Assembly: GCA_013399875.1 (NCBI GenBank)
Contig: VXAZ01004553.1
Coordinates: 1,387,546 to 1,451,545 of the forward strand
Source of the DNA: Gymnorhina tibicen
Lineage: Eukaryota > Chordata > Aves > Passeriformes > Artamidae
DNA: 64,000 nucleotides
Direction of reading: 5' to 3'
The position numbers were made by a program, and so were the translations under genes. The first letter of the stretch is position 1, and each line of letters opens with the position of its first letter. Positions 14,760-25,500 of the stretch are shown in pieces. The notes beneath the pieces are model-generated. The model was not told the DNA's origin and did not search any database. It saw only the letters and a program-made list of their open reading frames with translations.

Positions 14760-15330
14760 ACGCGTGGGGTTAGCGATGCTCCTGCTGTGGTTGCAGTCAT
14801 TTTAACCCCGAATAAATCCACGCTTCCTCCAAGAGGAGCGGTGCTGTCCTCCCCCAGCCTCGCTGCTCGCTCAGCAGCCGCATGCAGGCAGCTGTGCTCT
14901 CAGCTGGGCTCGGGAACACATCCAGCCGGGAAGTAAAACAAACCAACCCCAGCCGGAGAGTTCAGCTGGGTCCATCCCTGCTCAGCGGCGGGGACGCACG
15001 GGCGCAGAGAGCGGCCAGGCGGGCAGGGACCGGCCCGAGCAGGGCAGGCCCGTGGGGCTTCAGCGTCTGTGCGACCTCAGCTCGGCGATACCGAGCGGGA
15101 TGTGTGCTCTGGCAGCCCCGAGCTAGGCCGGGACGCTGGGAACACCTGAGCTGGGGAGGTTTCTGTCGGTGCTCGGAGCTATCCGTGTGCTGAGCCGACA
15201 CCACAGCACCGGGGTTTATCCCGAGCGCTCCCAAACGCAGAGCTCGTTCTGGGGGTGGTTCTGGAGTCACTGGCTCCGGGCTGGGTGCTCCAGCACGGCA
15301 GAGGCTCGCACTGCACGGGCAGCACTGGGA
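14760..15330. promoter_or_regulatory. CpG-rich patch inside SPON1 intron 1
   Basis: Against AT-rich surroundings this segment is GC-rich with many CpG dinucleotides (for example around 14990-15110 and 15190-15250). Open frames exist on both strands here but resemble no protein I know and fit GC-driven loss of stop codons. It may be an intronic CpG island, an alternative promoter or enhancer, or an old GC-rich insertion. Confidence 0.45.
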
Positions 15331-16050
15331 AGCTGTCAGACCACATCTGGTTTTCACAAGAGAGCGGCTCTTTGTTGCACAAGAGCTGAGAGTTGTTGGG
15401 CTAAACTCTGCCATTTTAAACAACAGCTGAGTCCTGCTCACGCCGCGTTCACACTAATTAACCTTCACTGAGCAATATGAACTTCCTGCACAGGTCGGTT
15501 AAATCTCGGAGTTAAGGAATTCACTTTAAAGGGAAGATTACATATCAGCAGTTACTTTTGTCTGCTTCCATCCCTCCGGCAAACCTCTAATTACTTTACA
15601 AGTTGCACTTTGGCACACACCTTCAACATACTCCTCTTTCCGCAGTGTCCCAAGTTAAAGGTGGGGTGATCAAAGCAGCTTCTCCTTTGGTTTCAGGCAG
15701 GAAATCTGACTTTTCTCATCCTACACAACTGCATATCCTGTGCTGTACATTGCACGAGTAGCAACAAATACATGTTCCAAATTTTATCCATAATTTGTGA
15801 AATGTGGGAATGGCTAATATAGTTACAGAATGAGTGCTTGTTTGCAAAGTGTTTGCACGTTGAGGGGAGAAGAAAGAAATGGAAAGGAAAAGACTCAACG
15901 TTCCTTAGAAGTCTCCAAACCAATGCAATGGAGCGCAACACCTTTAATGAGCCTTTCCTCAAAAACTGAGAAAGTGAACTGACCTACAAGTGAAAATTCC
16001 ATTAAAACCAGTGTGAAGTCACCCCAAGACAACCAGAAACAACATCCACA

Positions 16051-16112
16051 TCAAAGGTACATGTAAGGATTATAACTAGGTACATGTCAAAGGTACATGT
16101 AAGGATTATAAT
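16051..16112. repeat. 36-bp tandem duplication
   Basis: A unit starting TCAAAGGTACATGTAAGGAT at 16051 recurs at 16087, spaced exactly 36 bp, with the first 26 bases identical between copies. It lies in SPON1 intron 1. The lack of divergence suggests a recent slippage or duplication event. Confidence 0.85.
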
Positions 16113-16491
16113 CCTCCTTTTCTTCTTCAGAATAATAATTTCATTATATCACAACAGCAAGTATGTCTGCTGCTTGTTGTTAGCATCTGAAGTGGACATA
16201 CTACTGCCTTTTTGTGGAAGCAATTTTATTTACATTTTAATAGCATGAAACCTCATTTTTTCATGGAAATCTCATGCACTCGTTAATCTAACTCTACAAT
16301 CAATAAAGCCAGGACTGAGTATTTTCAAGGATCATTACCCTGTAGCACCATCCAAACTTAAGGCTCATTTGTGCCTTTGAATGCAATGAGTACTCTGACC
16401 TTCAGTCAGAGGAATCAAGAGCAGCTCCACTAAGGTTGAAGGTAACCAGCAGAGAGGGGAGGACCTTGACCATGGGATGGTGTGCGCACAA

Positions 16492-16527
16492 ACCTGGTCC
16501 TACAGGAAGACCTGGTCCTACAGGAAG
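16492..16527. repeat. 18-bp tandem duplication
   Basis: ACCTGGTCCTACAGGAAG occurs twice directly in tandem (16492-16509 and 16510-16527), both copies identical. It lies in SPON1 intron 1 with no recognised function. Confidence 0.85.
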
Positions 16528-19017
16528 GCATTTTTAATTGTCTGACAGGAGAAGGTGCCCTTATTTACTGCTGGCAGTGTCTGCAGACAGAGGAGGTGAA
16601 TACCCACTCAGAGAAGTTATTCAGTGCTCAGGGCCACTGTTTTCTATCACAGCTCCAGAGGTGGAAAACCAAGGCTTCACAGCTCCATCCACACAGATCC
16701 ACCCAGGGTTTCCCCTTAGGGCAAATAGATTCTGATTGATCTAAAGGTGAATAACTGCAGAGGAGCCATAAAAACTCCCCCAAAGGCAAATAGCAGCTGT
16801 GAACTATGGTCTCCTGATTCCCACACTGCAAGAGTGTTGAGATATTTCCTCCAGTCATTGCAGCTTGAGACTCTGATGTGTCACATCAACCGATGTCATG
16901 AAGATAAATGGATGTTCCTACAGTGTCACTTTTGTGGAGTACATTTGCATGTACAGTTAATTCCTGTGTTATTCACCTTGAAAATATTAATTTATTCCGA
17001 GAGCCCTCTAGGGAATGTGCCAAGGATCCCGTTTGCTGTAAACCAATGTAAACCAGGCAGGGGCCATGGGAACCGGAATATCTGGCTCCAACCCTAAGGA
17101 GGTTGTGCAAGTCTTCTGCCATGTTGCATATCTAGTAATTTGCAGGTAAATAAATACAAACAAATAAATAAAACCCCACAGACCTGTCATAATACCTCAT
17201 TTTTTAAATTATAAGTTGGATTTTCCATCCTTTGCATAAAACAGCAATTAAGTTCCAGTTGGACTGTAGGAATGTCTTTGAAAATGAGCTCTCAAAACTT
17301 TCTGTATGTTGTTAGTTTTAACTGCTGCTGTAGATAACATAGGTGTTACAGCCAACATTTACTTATGTTCTTCCAGCCATTCAGGAAGTGTCCTGAAAGA
17401 GCAATCTACACACCCTAATGTGCCACCTTGAATACTTCAGTCCTAAGTATCAGAAATGTAGGCACATATTTTGTTCTACATTTTAACTTTTTACTATTAG
17501 CTGTAATTTTCTCACTTCCAAGCAGCTATAATAGCCTAATGTGATTTTATTAATTGAGTTCCTAATGCCAAGACCTAATATCTCCAGAAAATTAGTTCTG
17601 CTAATTCATCTGGGAGTTTCTTTCTTCCTATGTTTCTGTGCAATAGAAACTGCTTTGGTAGATGACTGAAAATGTCCAACAACGTTTTTGCAGAAGTGAA
17701 TTCCAAAACTTTTAAAGAACATTCACATTTGTCACTATCAAAGAACTTGCACATCTTTTTCCTGCTTAGCAGATGTATCAAGCTGACATGCCACATGAAA
17801 TCTTTCAGACTCAAGGTACTAATCCTGACGTCCAGAACAGCTAACCAGCTTGTGGGTAATGTGCATTTCCTCGCATCACATTAAAATAAAACCATTTCTG
17901 GGAAAAAATCAAATCAGTATCATGCAAAGTTACAGACTGATGCTCAAAACAGGTGAACCAGTGCTGCAGATGTATTTCTCAACCTTTGAAAAAACACAAT
18001 GATTATGCTACATGCACACTTTTTTTTCCTTATCTATACTAAGATTCCCGTGTTCATGCAATGGGAAAACATTTCCTCAGCTCTTTACCCTGCATCTAGG
18101 AAACACTTAGAAGAATCTCCCGATATTTTTTTTCCAAAGTGACACCTACAAAGTATGTTAGTTATGGTACCTAAAAATGTCTAAGTTCTTTTTAAAGAGC
18201 TTTTAAAATACAGGGTTAACATTCCAAGTACATTCCAAGAAGGTTTATTTCTGAAGGCATTATATAGTGAGGCAGGAAAAGTGACCAAAACCTGCATTTG
18301 CCTATTAATTAGTACAACACACTCAAATGTGCTTTGGAAGTTCATTTCAAGGATTGTATGTGACATGCTCAGGGAAGAACTAATGCCTGCATCTCATATT
18401 TACAGTGGTCGTTAGCACTGTCTCTGCCTCTTTCCTGTTTGAACCATCTGTTCATTTACCCAGAAAAAAAAAGGGGTGGGATAAACGTAAGTGGAAAATG
18501 TGGGAAGTTGGCAGTGTGCTGCATCATGTTTGCCCATATGCTAATTCATTATATTAACATTCATATTTTCAGGGCAAGAACAATTAGCTCCGAGTTTCCT
18601 CGCCTTCCTGCTGAACGTTAAAGCTTCTCCCATGCACTGGGTTATATTTAAAGGGACAGGAAGAAATCCCACAGAAGTAGGTAAACGGGGGAAGAGTGTG
18701 CTTTGTATCGCTGCAACTTGCGATCTTGTGAGAGCGCTGAGCCGGTAGAGAGGATTCATAAAAGAAAGGAAATTCCTCTTAATGAGGAATGCTTGGGAGT
18801 AACGTGATACACTGAAACCCAACTCGCTCTCACTTGTCATGGAAGCATCCCCAATAAAGTAGTGCGTGGGGGTATGTTACCCTGTCTTAACCCACACACT
18901 TATACACACACACGCCAAGAGGGATCCGGAGCTGACAGGCAGAGACACGTTACAGTTCCAGAGCCACTTATCCTCACCATTATCGTTAGTACGGGATGTA
19001 GAGGATGTCCAACTTAC

Positions 19018-19240
19018 CCCGGTAACTGTTTCCAGGCTTGTAAAATTCTGGATCGCCCTCCACCCTGAGGCTGAATTCATTGTACCCTTCCCTCCTGGTG
19101 CCTTGGGCTCGCAGGATCCGACTGCAATATCCCTCGGATTTCGCGGCTTTCTCCAAGGTTTCGTCAGAAAAACCCTTCGCCACCAAGGGGAAAGTCAGCG
19201 CCAGGAGCCGCAGGGCCAGCGGCTGCAGATGCGCTCCCAT
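19018..19240 (-). CDS. SPON1: SPON1 (F-spondin) coding exon 1
   Basis: This is the first coding exon of F-spondin, a secreted matrix glycoprotein with an N-terminal reelin domain, a spondin domain and thrombospondin type-1 repeats, acting in axon guidance and cell adhesion. The exon encodes 74 residues plus one base. Residues 1-23 form a hydrophobic signal peptide rich in Leu and Ala (cleavage near Gly23 is inferred). After it come FSDETLEKAAKSEGYCSRIL, which I recognise as the conserved mature N-terminus of F-spondin, and the start of the reelin domain (Cys39, then FSLRVEGDPEFYKPG). The start is the only ATG in this frame near the 5' end and has A at -3 and G at +4. The exon ends CGG-G followed by the donor GTAAGT, so codon 75 is split. 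The upstream sequence is a CpG island. Identity rests on remembered protein similarity; the splice phase agrees exactly with exon 2. Confidence 0.95.
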
Positions 19241-19263
19241 CCTCGGCGCTCCGCACAACTTTT

Positions 19264-19370
19264 TGTCGCCGGGGCGGCGGTGCCCGGGAGCGGGGCGGCG
19301 GTGGGAGCGGGCCGGGGGGCACGGCGGGGCACGGCGGGGCAGGGCAGGGCAGGCAGGGCACGGCAGGACG
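19264..19370 (+). repeat. G-rich repeat cluster upstream of the SPON1 start codon
   Basis: The plus strand carries repeated short G-runs in units such as GGGGCACGGC, GGGGCGGCGG and GGGCA, arranged nearly in tandem just upstream of the SPON1 ATG. Four or more G-tracts occur close together, so the strand could form G-quadruplexes. The complementary C-rich strand would lie in the 5' UTR or core promoter of SPON1. Function is inferred only from base composition. Confidence 0.6.
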
Positions 19371-19461
19371 GGCTGAGCGGTCCCGGGCAGCCCCAGCCGG
19401 CAGCGGCCCCCAGCGTGAGCCTGCCAGGTCGGATCGGAGGGACCGGCTCGGCTGCTGCCGG

Positions 19462-19546
19462 AGAGAGGGAGGGGAAAAGCAGGGAGGGGGCAGAGAGGGA
19501 GGCGACGGGAGAGAAGGGGAGGGAAGGAGGGAGGGAGGGAAGTCTG
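19462..19546 (+). repeat. Purine-rich (GGGA/GAGG)n tract
   Basis: This stretch is almost all G and A on the plus strand, built from GGGAGGGA-like units, and therefore pyrimidine-rich on the SPON1 sense strand. It lies 220-310 bp upstream of the start codon within the CpG island. Such tracts are common in vertebrate promoters and may adopt triplex or quadruplex structures. Confidence 0.6.
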
Positions 19547-22500
19547 ATCTTGCCCAGATCCCGAACTGAAGTGCTGTTTTGTTTCAGAGCGTGTGATTAG
19601 CAGCTCGGTAGTGTTTACTTAGGCGAGCTGAATTCACAGGGTTTGGTGAAAGAGCGGAGCAGGGGACGCTGCTGTCTCCCAGACACCCAGCGCAGAGCTG
19701 CTCCCGCTCGGGCTGAGCCCACAGACCTGAAATTAATCACCCGCATTCCTGCCGAAGTCTATAGTTACTGTAGGGATAACAAGGCTCAAAGAATTTCCCG
19801 ACACCCCTCCACCCCTCCCGTCTTTCTCCGAACCAGCAGACACGATAAACATTACCAACTAAACCAGCGCAGATGGACCGAGACAGCCCTCGCTCGCTGC
19901 ACGCCTGACAAGCCAGGAGCATCGGCTGCAGCTCCTCGGGTACCACGGAGGGGAGAGAGACATGCGGGGAGGCGGCTGTGCCAGAAACACGAGATCCGTC
20001 CCCGCACCAGCCTGCCACTGTGCACATTAGAGACGCAGGCTGTGTGAGTGTGCTCACAACAGCTGTGAGCACAGTTCACCTCAGTGAGCGTGGGAGGTCT
20101 GCTCCAGCACTCGGGAAAAACTGGGAAAACCCCAGCAGATGCACACAGGAGAAAGCAAGGGGAAAGCAGGGCTCATTATTTGCCTTTACACAAGGCACAC
20201 TGAGGCGCAACGACACTGAATGACTTATCCAAATCCACAAAAGAAGATTACAACGGTGGAAGAAAGAAAGTGAACCCAGACCTCTGGGGTCCCTAACTCC
20301 AAGATTTTGATCCTAAAATGCTGTTCTTCTCTCTCTCCCTCCCTCCACTGCTTTGTAAGAGAAGGAGAAAGCAGGAAAGGTCCTCAACCAGGACCTGAAT
20401 ACTTTCAAGGTGTCAGATGCACAAGAGGGCACAAATCCCTTTCTAACCCCTTTCTCCAGGTTACGACTGTAGCAGATGGATGAATACAACTGCACTTATG
20501 CACAACTCCCAAGAAGTATGAGAAACAGCAAGCAGTTTGAAGTCCTCTTGGACCCCACTTAGGCATTTGTTAGCATCAGATTTGCAAATATTTGGGTTCC
20601 AAACTTACCTTTGGAAGTTGATTAGCAACAACCCCACATTGTGTGCCAAATAAACGTGTTTATTTGAGGTCTCTGTGAGGATGCAGGACCTTTCACTTTC
20701 TGAAAGGTTCCTTGCCAACAGCTTTGCTGCTGTAAGGTTGTTTATATTTCAGTCTCTATGTTACATGCTTATAAAGAACGTAAACTGTCACAGCCTCAAA
20801 CTATTCATTCTCTAAAGATGACATTAACAGTTGGATGAGATTTGAGCTTTTGTTGCAAACACAGAGCTACTGGCAATGTCCCTACACATCTGTGAAGAGG
20901 TGGCGGTCAAGCTTTCATAACCACACTGGGTGGTAACATCCAAACCATAAGGACATGCCTGCTTGGACACCTGCTACAGTGGCTGAGGCTGACTGTAGAG
21001 ACTTCCACTGCTGAGGAAAGAGTTTGATTAGGGAAGGATAAGAGGTCTTTACAGCACAAGTTGCTTTTTCTGATCCTCACATCCCGCTGGAGGAAGGAGA
21101 ATGAGCAATCCTGACTTCCCAGTGTAATACCCCAGGTCCTCTGCTCCCACTCAGTCTGCTCCCTTCGCGGTTGACCCTCCACCCAAGCTGCTAGTATGAA
21201 GGCAAATCGATCATCTTTAAGGCAACAATGTTCAGTCTGCTTTTGCTACTGAAGCCTTGAGTTGGCACAGTTATGCAGAATATTTAGTTTCATGCTTCCA
21301 AAGACCCATGTTCATGTGGGCAATTAAGTGACTACCATTCAACAGTGTCATAAACTCTTGGGTTTCATTTGACCATGATCTTCACCTCATTCATTTATGA
21401 GAACAAGCTTTGCTTTATGCAGGTTCCTCAGTCAAAAATGCCTGTAAATTTGATTAATTCTCCATATTTGACTTCTGATTTCTTTTGCTGAGATTGATTG
21501 AAAAGCAATTACCTCACTAAAGAATTCCTGACAGGAACTGCACAGGCTTCTGCACAATCCACCTTTGTTTTGAGACACTGTTATGCTCTAACTCAACACT
21601 CCTCAAAGTGTTTTTAGTCCTTTTCAGATTTTTTTGGGTTTTCTATGGTAACTAATTCATCAGCATCTATTGACTCTTAACTTTCAATAGATTTTATATC
21701 TCTTACTTTTTAATTCCGGAATTGGCCTGGTCTGTTACTTCTGGTACTTTTTTGTTCAAAAGCACTGTAAAGTTTCCTAGAAAGGCATAACACAGCGTCT
21801 TGCTAAAAGTGAATGCTTGAACTTAGCAACTGATATAGACAGATTAACCTGCACTGCCTACAGCCATGAAATGAGTCATTTGTTGTAGAGATGGTTTAGA
21901 ATATGGGCAATGTCATTAAGCATGGGCATCCTCAGGGTTTTCTATTTGTTCTACTAATTAGTGTGTGTTTGCCTAAAGCATCCAGCATGATGTATCAGTC
22001 AAAGATGCGTGCAAACTGATGAGCCCAACCATCCATGGCAAATTTAACAGAGGAAGCCTCGTATCTTAGAGACTGCAGCGCTGCTTTCCTTTGTGCGCTC
22101 TCTAGGATGAATAAAGTTGCTGTCCATGACTATTAGGCATAACAATCATTACTGGGATAATATTGCATCTGATGGAGCTGTAATGGTTGGTCCCTCCCCC
22201 CGCCTCCACAAAGCGGGCTTTCCTAACAAACAAAAATCATTTCACAAGATCAGCAGTCTTTCCTACTTTTTGCTTCCCCGGTAAAGGAGCCCATTTTTTC
22301 CAAGTGGCATTTTAGAAGACTGCACTATATACTGCAGAATACCCCTGCACTGACTGGAAGATATGACAGGGAGCATTTAATTCTTTTTTTTCCTTCTACT
22401 TCTATGATTTCAAATAGTTGTTTGAAGACTCAGGAATTACCTACAAAGCACCAGTGTGCAGTGCAATTCTTGGCTACGTGACACCTGATTTTAGGGAGCC

Positions 22501-25500
22501 TAGATCTCAAAGTAATCCAGTGCCTTGGGTAAATATTTGATTACATGACTATTAGACCCCTTAAAAGTGTCAGTTCACAGAGCAGAGGCCAAAAAAAACA
22601 GCCAAAATGAAATATCAGGGTGGCAGGTGCCCTGAATCTCCCAACCATCAGGTGCTTGGTAACATCTCTGGGCTGTAGGATTCACCTCCCTAGACCCAAG
22701 AGCTTTAGTATTTTCTATAAATAAACATAGTGATAATAACGACAGGGGGATAAATCTCTTTCACAAGATGTCTGGCAGGAATGTTACCCGCTCTTACACA
22801 AGAGCTAACGATTAAAATATTCCTGTAGAACATCAGAGATAAATGAGTTTCAGCTCCTTGCTTGGTTTGCAAGTCCTCAGATCCTCATCTCTCAGGAAGC
22901 TGCTAATTGTGAAAATCTAAATCTTCTCAAAGCACTCTCAGTCCCCCATGGAAATTTTAAACTTCTAAAGTTGAACTTATGCTAAAAAGAGAGAAAGGAA
23001 ATTGATGGAGGTGTATCAATTAGAATGGATTTTCTGGAGACTGATCTAGGGTGCCTTTTCCTTCTCCTCTTCAGACATTAATTGTATTGGGATCAAAGGC
23101 TATCCAGGGGTTCACCTAACATCAAAAGTTTGCAGTAAGTGCATTCTGAATACCTCTACCAAATCAGGAGACATAAGTTGAGGAAAGTCACCAAAAGATC
23201 TTTTCCTCATGAGCTAAATATTCCACTGGTCACAGGTGCCAGGACAGTCGATGCTGCTGTTCAAGCAGAGTGCTCTGGAAACTGGGAAACAACACTGCAA
23301 CACAATCTGCAATAAAACCATCGGTGACTGGGAGGGCAAGCAGGGAATCTGAGGATTGCACTTTCAAATGTGCCTATCTCATTTTTACACCCTTGTGTCT
23401 TGCTATAGATTTAGCTATTAGTCTAATTTGCATCTCTTCCTTTCCCACTGCTCCAGCACTCACAGTCAGTTTTTCTTAAACAAGATAGAAACTCCCTCTA
23501 TTGATTCAGATGGAATAATAATCCTGTTGCTTTTAAAATCCCCCTCTATCTACAGCAAGGACGAGGCTTTTCTAATACAGTTCATGCTGTCTGAAGCCTG
23601 TTTAGAAAGGGATCCAGAGATATCTGCTGTCCTATTAGACAAAGTAAAGAGCTTGGAAGACACTTAAAATGATTTCTTACTTCTCTGTAGCACTGTTCTC
23701 GACTTCTTTTCTCTTAAGAATCCAAGCAGTGACAAGTAGTGACAGTAAATGTTTGCAGAGGTCTGTTCGCCATTTACACCACTGTCAGTCAATACAATGT
23801 ATTTCCAAAATTAAACTTCCCAGCAGCTCGTTACATTTGCCTGTTCAGTCATGCATGCCTTCAGCATATTTTCACACTGACAATGCAGACAGTTTTCATT
23901 TCCAGGGCATTTTATAGAAATATTTCGTCCCTGACATGGTGAGAATAGCATCATACGTATTACTAGAGGGACACTGTAATGCTGAGAGAAACAGAGGCAG
24001 AGAGAGAAGCTCTGTGCAGGTTCCTCCTGGGCTTAACTGGGGCAAAACCTCAATGAAGCTTGAAGACTGTGGGACAAAACACATGTTTTGAAACAGCACA
24101 GAGGCTGCAAAAGATCTAGAAAAGTCTATCCCGCACTCTGAATAACAGAGGCAGAATGTGATTTCAACTAAACTTAAATAGATTTTTCAAGATCAAAAGT
24201 TGACAGAAGCTCATCTTCCACACAGAGTCTATTTTGGGGAGGAGGTTTGCTAAGGAAAGACCCAGGCTTCTTGGAATATTTAACTCAGGGTTCCTTCCAA
24301 TATCAGAAAGTAAATATGTTCTTAAAAAATCTCTCCCTTTATCCCACACAGCTACTCAAGATCTATCTTGGGAATCCCTGAAAACTCCCAAGAGCAGAAT
24401 AAACAACCGGTTTCTCCAAGCCCAGTACGAGCTTCCTTTACCCCTAAGAAAATTCACTGCTGCAAACCTGGAGCTCCAGCCATTTCCAGGTCACATCTCC
24501 TCCAATTACACCCAGCTTTGTCCCTCAGCAGCCTCTGCCTTGAGGAACTTGCCAGTTTCCATGGACAGGGCAGGAAGGGAATTGTTTCCTGTTGCTCCCT
24601 TTGGTGCCCGTGCAGCCCTGGCTGCTGCCCCTCCCAGAGCTGCCCATCGCTGCTGCCCTGCAGTGGTGCCATCACCACTGTGTCCAGGTCACCTTGGACT
24701 TCACCTTTTATCACAGAGTACAAGTTCAGCTTGAAAAAAACCAAAACCAAAACTAAACCAAATAAAAAAAAAATCCCATAAAACCTCCCCCCAAAATTTC
24801 ATCTCTGCTCCTTCTAACTAAGCTATACAATAACTCTGCAGGAGTTTGTGTTAATTTAAAACCTTAATACCAACCTAAAATTCAGCATCTTGGTAATTTA
24901 TTCAATCACCTCTTACTGATTTTACATGATTGCAGGTTTTTCTGTATCGGCCTTGACCCCAGTGCCTCTAAGTTGACTATATCTGGCTAAAATACTAATG
25001 AACAATAACCAAACTGAATCCAGCTTTTTGACATCTTTGCTATTGAGAGTCAGCTATTCAGTGTTTTCTTATCACTGTATTTTTATCCTTGAATTGCTCA
25101 ACACCTGTGGATTGGCTGTTGCTTTCACCTGTTCACCCTGTATTTGTATTTCTCCAAGACATGAGGTATGTGATAAAGTTTCTATTTTTTTCAGTAGCTG
25201 AGCTCTCAAAGGCATAATATAAATGAAACTCTGCATACAGAAAAAAAGTATTTTTTTACCAATTTTCAGGCTGGTTGTTTTTCCAGGAAGAACATAAAAA
25301 AACCAACTTACACTGTCTAAGAAAATAAATGGTTTCTATTTAGACAAATAATTTACAAGACGACACTCACCAAATTTTACACATGCCCATTACTTACTCA
25401 ATCAATCCATCTTCTTTTTCAAAAAGCATTTTTATAGTGATACAGTAAGTAATTAAATCTTCAGTCAACTCTGGTTAGAATAGGTCTTCATTAGACTGCA

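Larger units (their letters stand above)
12356..19017 (-). other. SPON1: SPON1 intron 1
   Basis: This 6,662-bp intron is bounded by GTAAGT at the exon 1 side and a pyrimidine-rich CAG acceptor at the exon 2 side, and it splits codon 75 after its first base. It contains a CR1 tail fragment (about 13239-13320), a CpG-rich patch (about 14760-15330), two short tandem duplications (16051-16112 and 16492-16527) and a short TAAA-rich run near 17146-17174. No other exon was recognised on either strand. Confidence 0.9.
19050..20020. promoter_or_regulatory. CpG island / probable SPON1 promoter
   Basis: GC content and CpG frequency rise sharply over SPON1 exon 1 and the roughly 800 bp upstream of it (higher coordinates, since the gene is on the minus strand). 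Two GGGGCGG GC-boxes lie at 19271-19277 and 19292-19298. No TATA box was seen at a sensible distance upstream. This is the normal appearance of a TATA-less CpG-island promoter; the transcription start cannot be placed from sequence alone. The densest part, 19255-19550, includes the short G-rich repeats and the purine tract described separately. Confidence 0.75.

Noticed and set aside
14962..15441. A 159-codon frame on the minus strand in SPON1 intron 1
   Set aside because: It coincides with the CpG-rich patch, competes with open frames on the other strand, and has no recognisable domain or splice signals.
18866..19600. A 244-codon open frame on the plus strand across the SPON1 promoter and exon 1
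   Set aside because: It is antisense to recognisable SPON1 coding sequence, its second half is low-complexity Gly/Arg/Ala from the G-rich repeats, and GC-rich DNA lacks stop codons by chance.
24234..24781. Frames of 166 and 137 codons on the plus strand
   Set aside because: They overlap in different frames, have no recognisable domain, and the second runs into an A-rich simple tract.
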